DNA of 8,130 bases from positions 1 through 8,130 of the forward strand of contig SCUC01000038.1 in the NCBI GenBank assembly GCA_004322375.1, given 5' to 3'. Source of the DNA: Bacteroidota bacterium. Lineage in GTDB: Bacteria; Bacteroidota; Ignavibacteria; UBA10030; SZUA-254. Both the position numbers and the translations under genes were made by a program. The number at the start of each line of letters is the position of its first letter. The stretch's first letter is position 1. Below, piece after piece: positions 7,075 to 8,130 of this stretch. The notes beneath the pieces were generated by a model that had not been told where the DNA came from, ran no database searches, and was given only the letters and a program-made list of their open reading frames with translations.

Positions 7075-7257
7075 ATGTCAACATCTGCATTACTTATGAT
7101 GGTGACCGCCTGGGTGGTCATCATCTTTTTTGCCGTCACATTTCTTCTAAAAGTCATCAGAACCCCGCAGAACAAAAGCGAGAACGGGGAAACGGCAAAC
7201 GACCACACGGAACAAAAACAGCGCACCGTAATCACGTTCACAGTTCTGCGGCTTTGA
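7075..7257 (+). CDS. Small membrane protein, possible MetS-like symporter accessory subunit (60 aa)
   Basis: AAAGGA at 7061-7066 puts GG nine bases before the ATG. The N-terminus MSTSALLMM followed by one transmembrane helix (about residues 5-27) and a basic KVIR matches the build of the MetS family / symporter small accessory proteins, which begin with a similar MST(S/A)A..MM motif and assist Na+-dependent NSS or solute:sodium symporters. By the positive-inside rule the C-terminus would be cytoplasmic. The tail (about 30-60) is hydrophilic and charged, longer than in many such subunits. No symporter gene is adjacent: upstream is another microprotein, downstream an enzyme gene. The gene itself is well supported by its ribosome-binding site and composition; the MetS assignment rests on a short motif and is tentative. 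Confidence 0.7.
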   Translation: MSTSALLMMVTAWVVIIFFAVTFLLKVIRTPQNKSENGETANDHTEQKQRTVITFTVLRL

Positions 7258-7303
7258 AACGCGGGCAGGATTGTTTATCTTCCTTTGAATCGTTCATGCA
7301 ATC

Positions 7304-7347
7304 GTGTCGCCGTATCCGGGCGGGCGATATTGTTCTTACGGCGACAC
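7304..7347 (+). promoter_or_regulatory. Perfect 11-bp inverted repeat in the leader of the GNAT-nitrilase gene
   Basis: GTGTCGCCGTA (7304-7314) and TACGGCGACAC (7337-7347) are exact reverse complements around a 22-base spacer containing GGGCGGGCG. The right arm ends 24 bases before the ATG at 7372, just upstream of the ribosome-binding site. It could be an RNA hairpin in the 5' leader or a DNA operator. There is no T-run, so it is not an intrinsic terminator. It matches no riboswitch class I can identify. Confidence 0.5.
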
Positions 7348-7371
7348 TATACAAGAGAGAAAGGATTAACG

Positions 7372-8130
7372 ATGCACCAGCTTGATTTAAAGTCGTTTGA
7401 AAAAAATATTCAAGTGAGGAACATTACGCGGGAAGATTACGCGGCTGTCGTCGCTCTGCAGTTGAAATGTTTCGAGGGAATGAAGCCCTGGACAAAAGAG
7501 CAGTTCGAAAGCCAGCTCACCATATTTCCCGAAGGGCAAATTTGCATCGAGTATAACAACGCCATTGTCGCTTCCTCAAGCAGTCTCATCTTAAATTTCG
7601 ATGTCTATTCCGAGTGGCATGGATGGGCAGACGCCACGGACCGCGGCTTCATCCGGAATCACGACCCCGGCGGAGACACGTTGTACGGAATCGAAATCAT
7701 GGTTGACCCCGAGTTTCGCGGCTTGAAGCTTGCCCGCCGTCTCTACGACGCACGGAAACAGCTGGTGAAAGCAAAAAATCTCATGCGCATCATTCTCGGC
7801 GGCCGTATCCCGGGCTATCACAAGCACGCAGAACAAATGTCGGCACGAGAGTACGTGGAAAAGGTCACCCATAAAGCGCTCTACGATCCTGTGCTGACAA
7901 CGCAAACCTCCAACGGCTTCGTTTTAAAACGACTGCTGCCGAATTACCTCTCCTCCGACAAGGAATCGAGGGGATATGCCACCTTGCTGGAATGGACAAA
8001 TTTAGATTATGTGCCAACCCCGCACAGAACGTACGTTCCTACGGTTCCTGTCAGGATTTGCGCCGTTCAATACCAGGTGAGAATGATAAGCTCGTTCGAG
8101 GATTTTGCCACACAGTGCGAGTACTTCGTG
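7372..8130 (+). CDS. GNAT acetyltransferase / carbon-nitrogen hydrolase fusion, YhcX-like (3'-truncated)
   Basis: The sequence follows B. subtilis YhcX and related 'bifunctional GNAT / carbon-nitrogen hydrolase' proteins of about 510 residues almost domain for domain; 253 residues are visible. Residues 1 to about 145 form the GNAT acetyltransferase domain: IRNI-type first strand (VRNITREDY), FPEGQ, then motif A, GIEIMVDPEFRGLKLA, with the acetyl-CoA pyrophosphate-loop signature R116-G-L-K-L-A121. Residues about 146-225 form the conserved connector (GGRIPGYHKHAEQMSAREYVE, GYATLLEWTNLDY). The nitrilase-superfamily domain starts at about P226 (PVRICAVQYQV); its Glu-Lys-Cys catalytic triad lies beyond the window. 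The start is set by GAAAGGA, with GG seven bases upstream. The substrates are unknown in the family; acyl transfer coupled to amide hydrolysis is inferred from the domains. Expected cytoplasmic: no signal peptide or membrane segment. Confidence 0.93.
   Translation, partial: MHQLDLKSFEKNIQVRNITREDYAAVVALQLKCFEGMKPWTKEQFESQLTIFPEGQICIEYNNAIVASSSSLILNFDVYSEWHGWADATDRGFIRNHDPGGDTLYGIEIMVDPEFRGLKLARRLYDARKQLVKAKNLMRIILGGRIPGYHKHAEQMSAREYVEKVTHKALYDPVLTTQTSNGFVLKRLLPNYLSSDKESRGYATLLEWTNLDYVPTPHRTYVPTVPVRICAVQYQVRMISSFEDFATQCEYFV

Noticed and set aside
7591..7905. 104-codon open frame on the - strand
   Set aside because: Antisense to the conserved GNAT domain; no independent support.

Overview
The window comes from a bacterium of the Bacteroidetes/Chlorobi (FCB) group, most likely an Ignavibacteria-like lineage. 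The main reason is the first 5.9 kb, which encodes most of SprA (Sov), the giant outer-membrane translocon of the type IX secretion system (T9SS), a system restricted to that group. A match to the Bacteroidetes promoter element TAnnTTTG upstream of a small gene is weakly consistent. The finer placement is inference; no rRNA or other marker is present.

Layout, left to right, with all genes on the + strand: (1) 1-5903 is the 3' four-fifths or so of sprA, whose 5' end lies outside the window. (2) 5904-6336 is non-coding and rich in structure. It holds a cluster of short REP-like hairpins whose loops share the core CT-NN-AG, and a 109-bp near-palindrome with terminal inverted repeats of insertion-sequence type, probably a miniature transposable element lying among the hairpins. 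(3) 6337-6693 is an unrecognised small gene with a signal-peptide-like start. (4) 6694-6924 is non-coding, with two small inverted repeats. (5) 6925-7050 and 7075-7257 encode two tiny single-span membrane proteins, each behind a good AAAGGA ribosome-binding site. The second resembles the small accessory subunits (MetS type) of sodium symporters, but no symporter gene is visible. (6) 7258-7371 is a leader with a perfect 11-bp inverted repeat. (7) 7372-8130 is the first half of a GNAT acetyltransferase / carbon-nitrogen hydrolase fusion of the B. subtilis YhcX type, cut by the right edge.

The genes do not form one obvious pathway. SprA exports T9SS cargo across the outer membrane. The two small membrane proteins are probably co-transcribed and may serve a transporter encoded elsewhere. 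The GNAT-nitrilase fusion has its own leader and ribosome-binding site. I see no convincing new multi-gene system. The least explained items are the pair of membrane microproteins, the small secreted-protein candidate, the hairpin cluster with its embedded palindrome, and the inverted repeat in the leader of the last gene.
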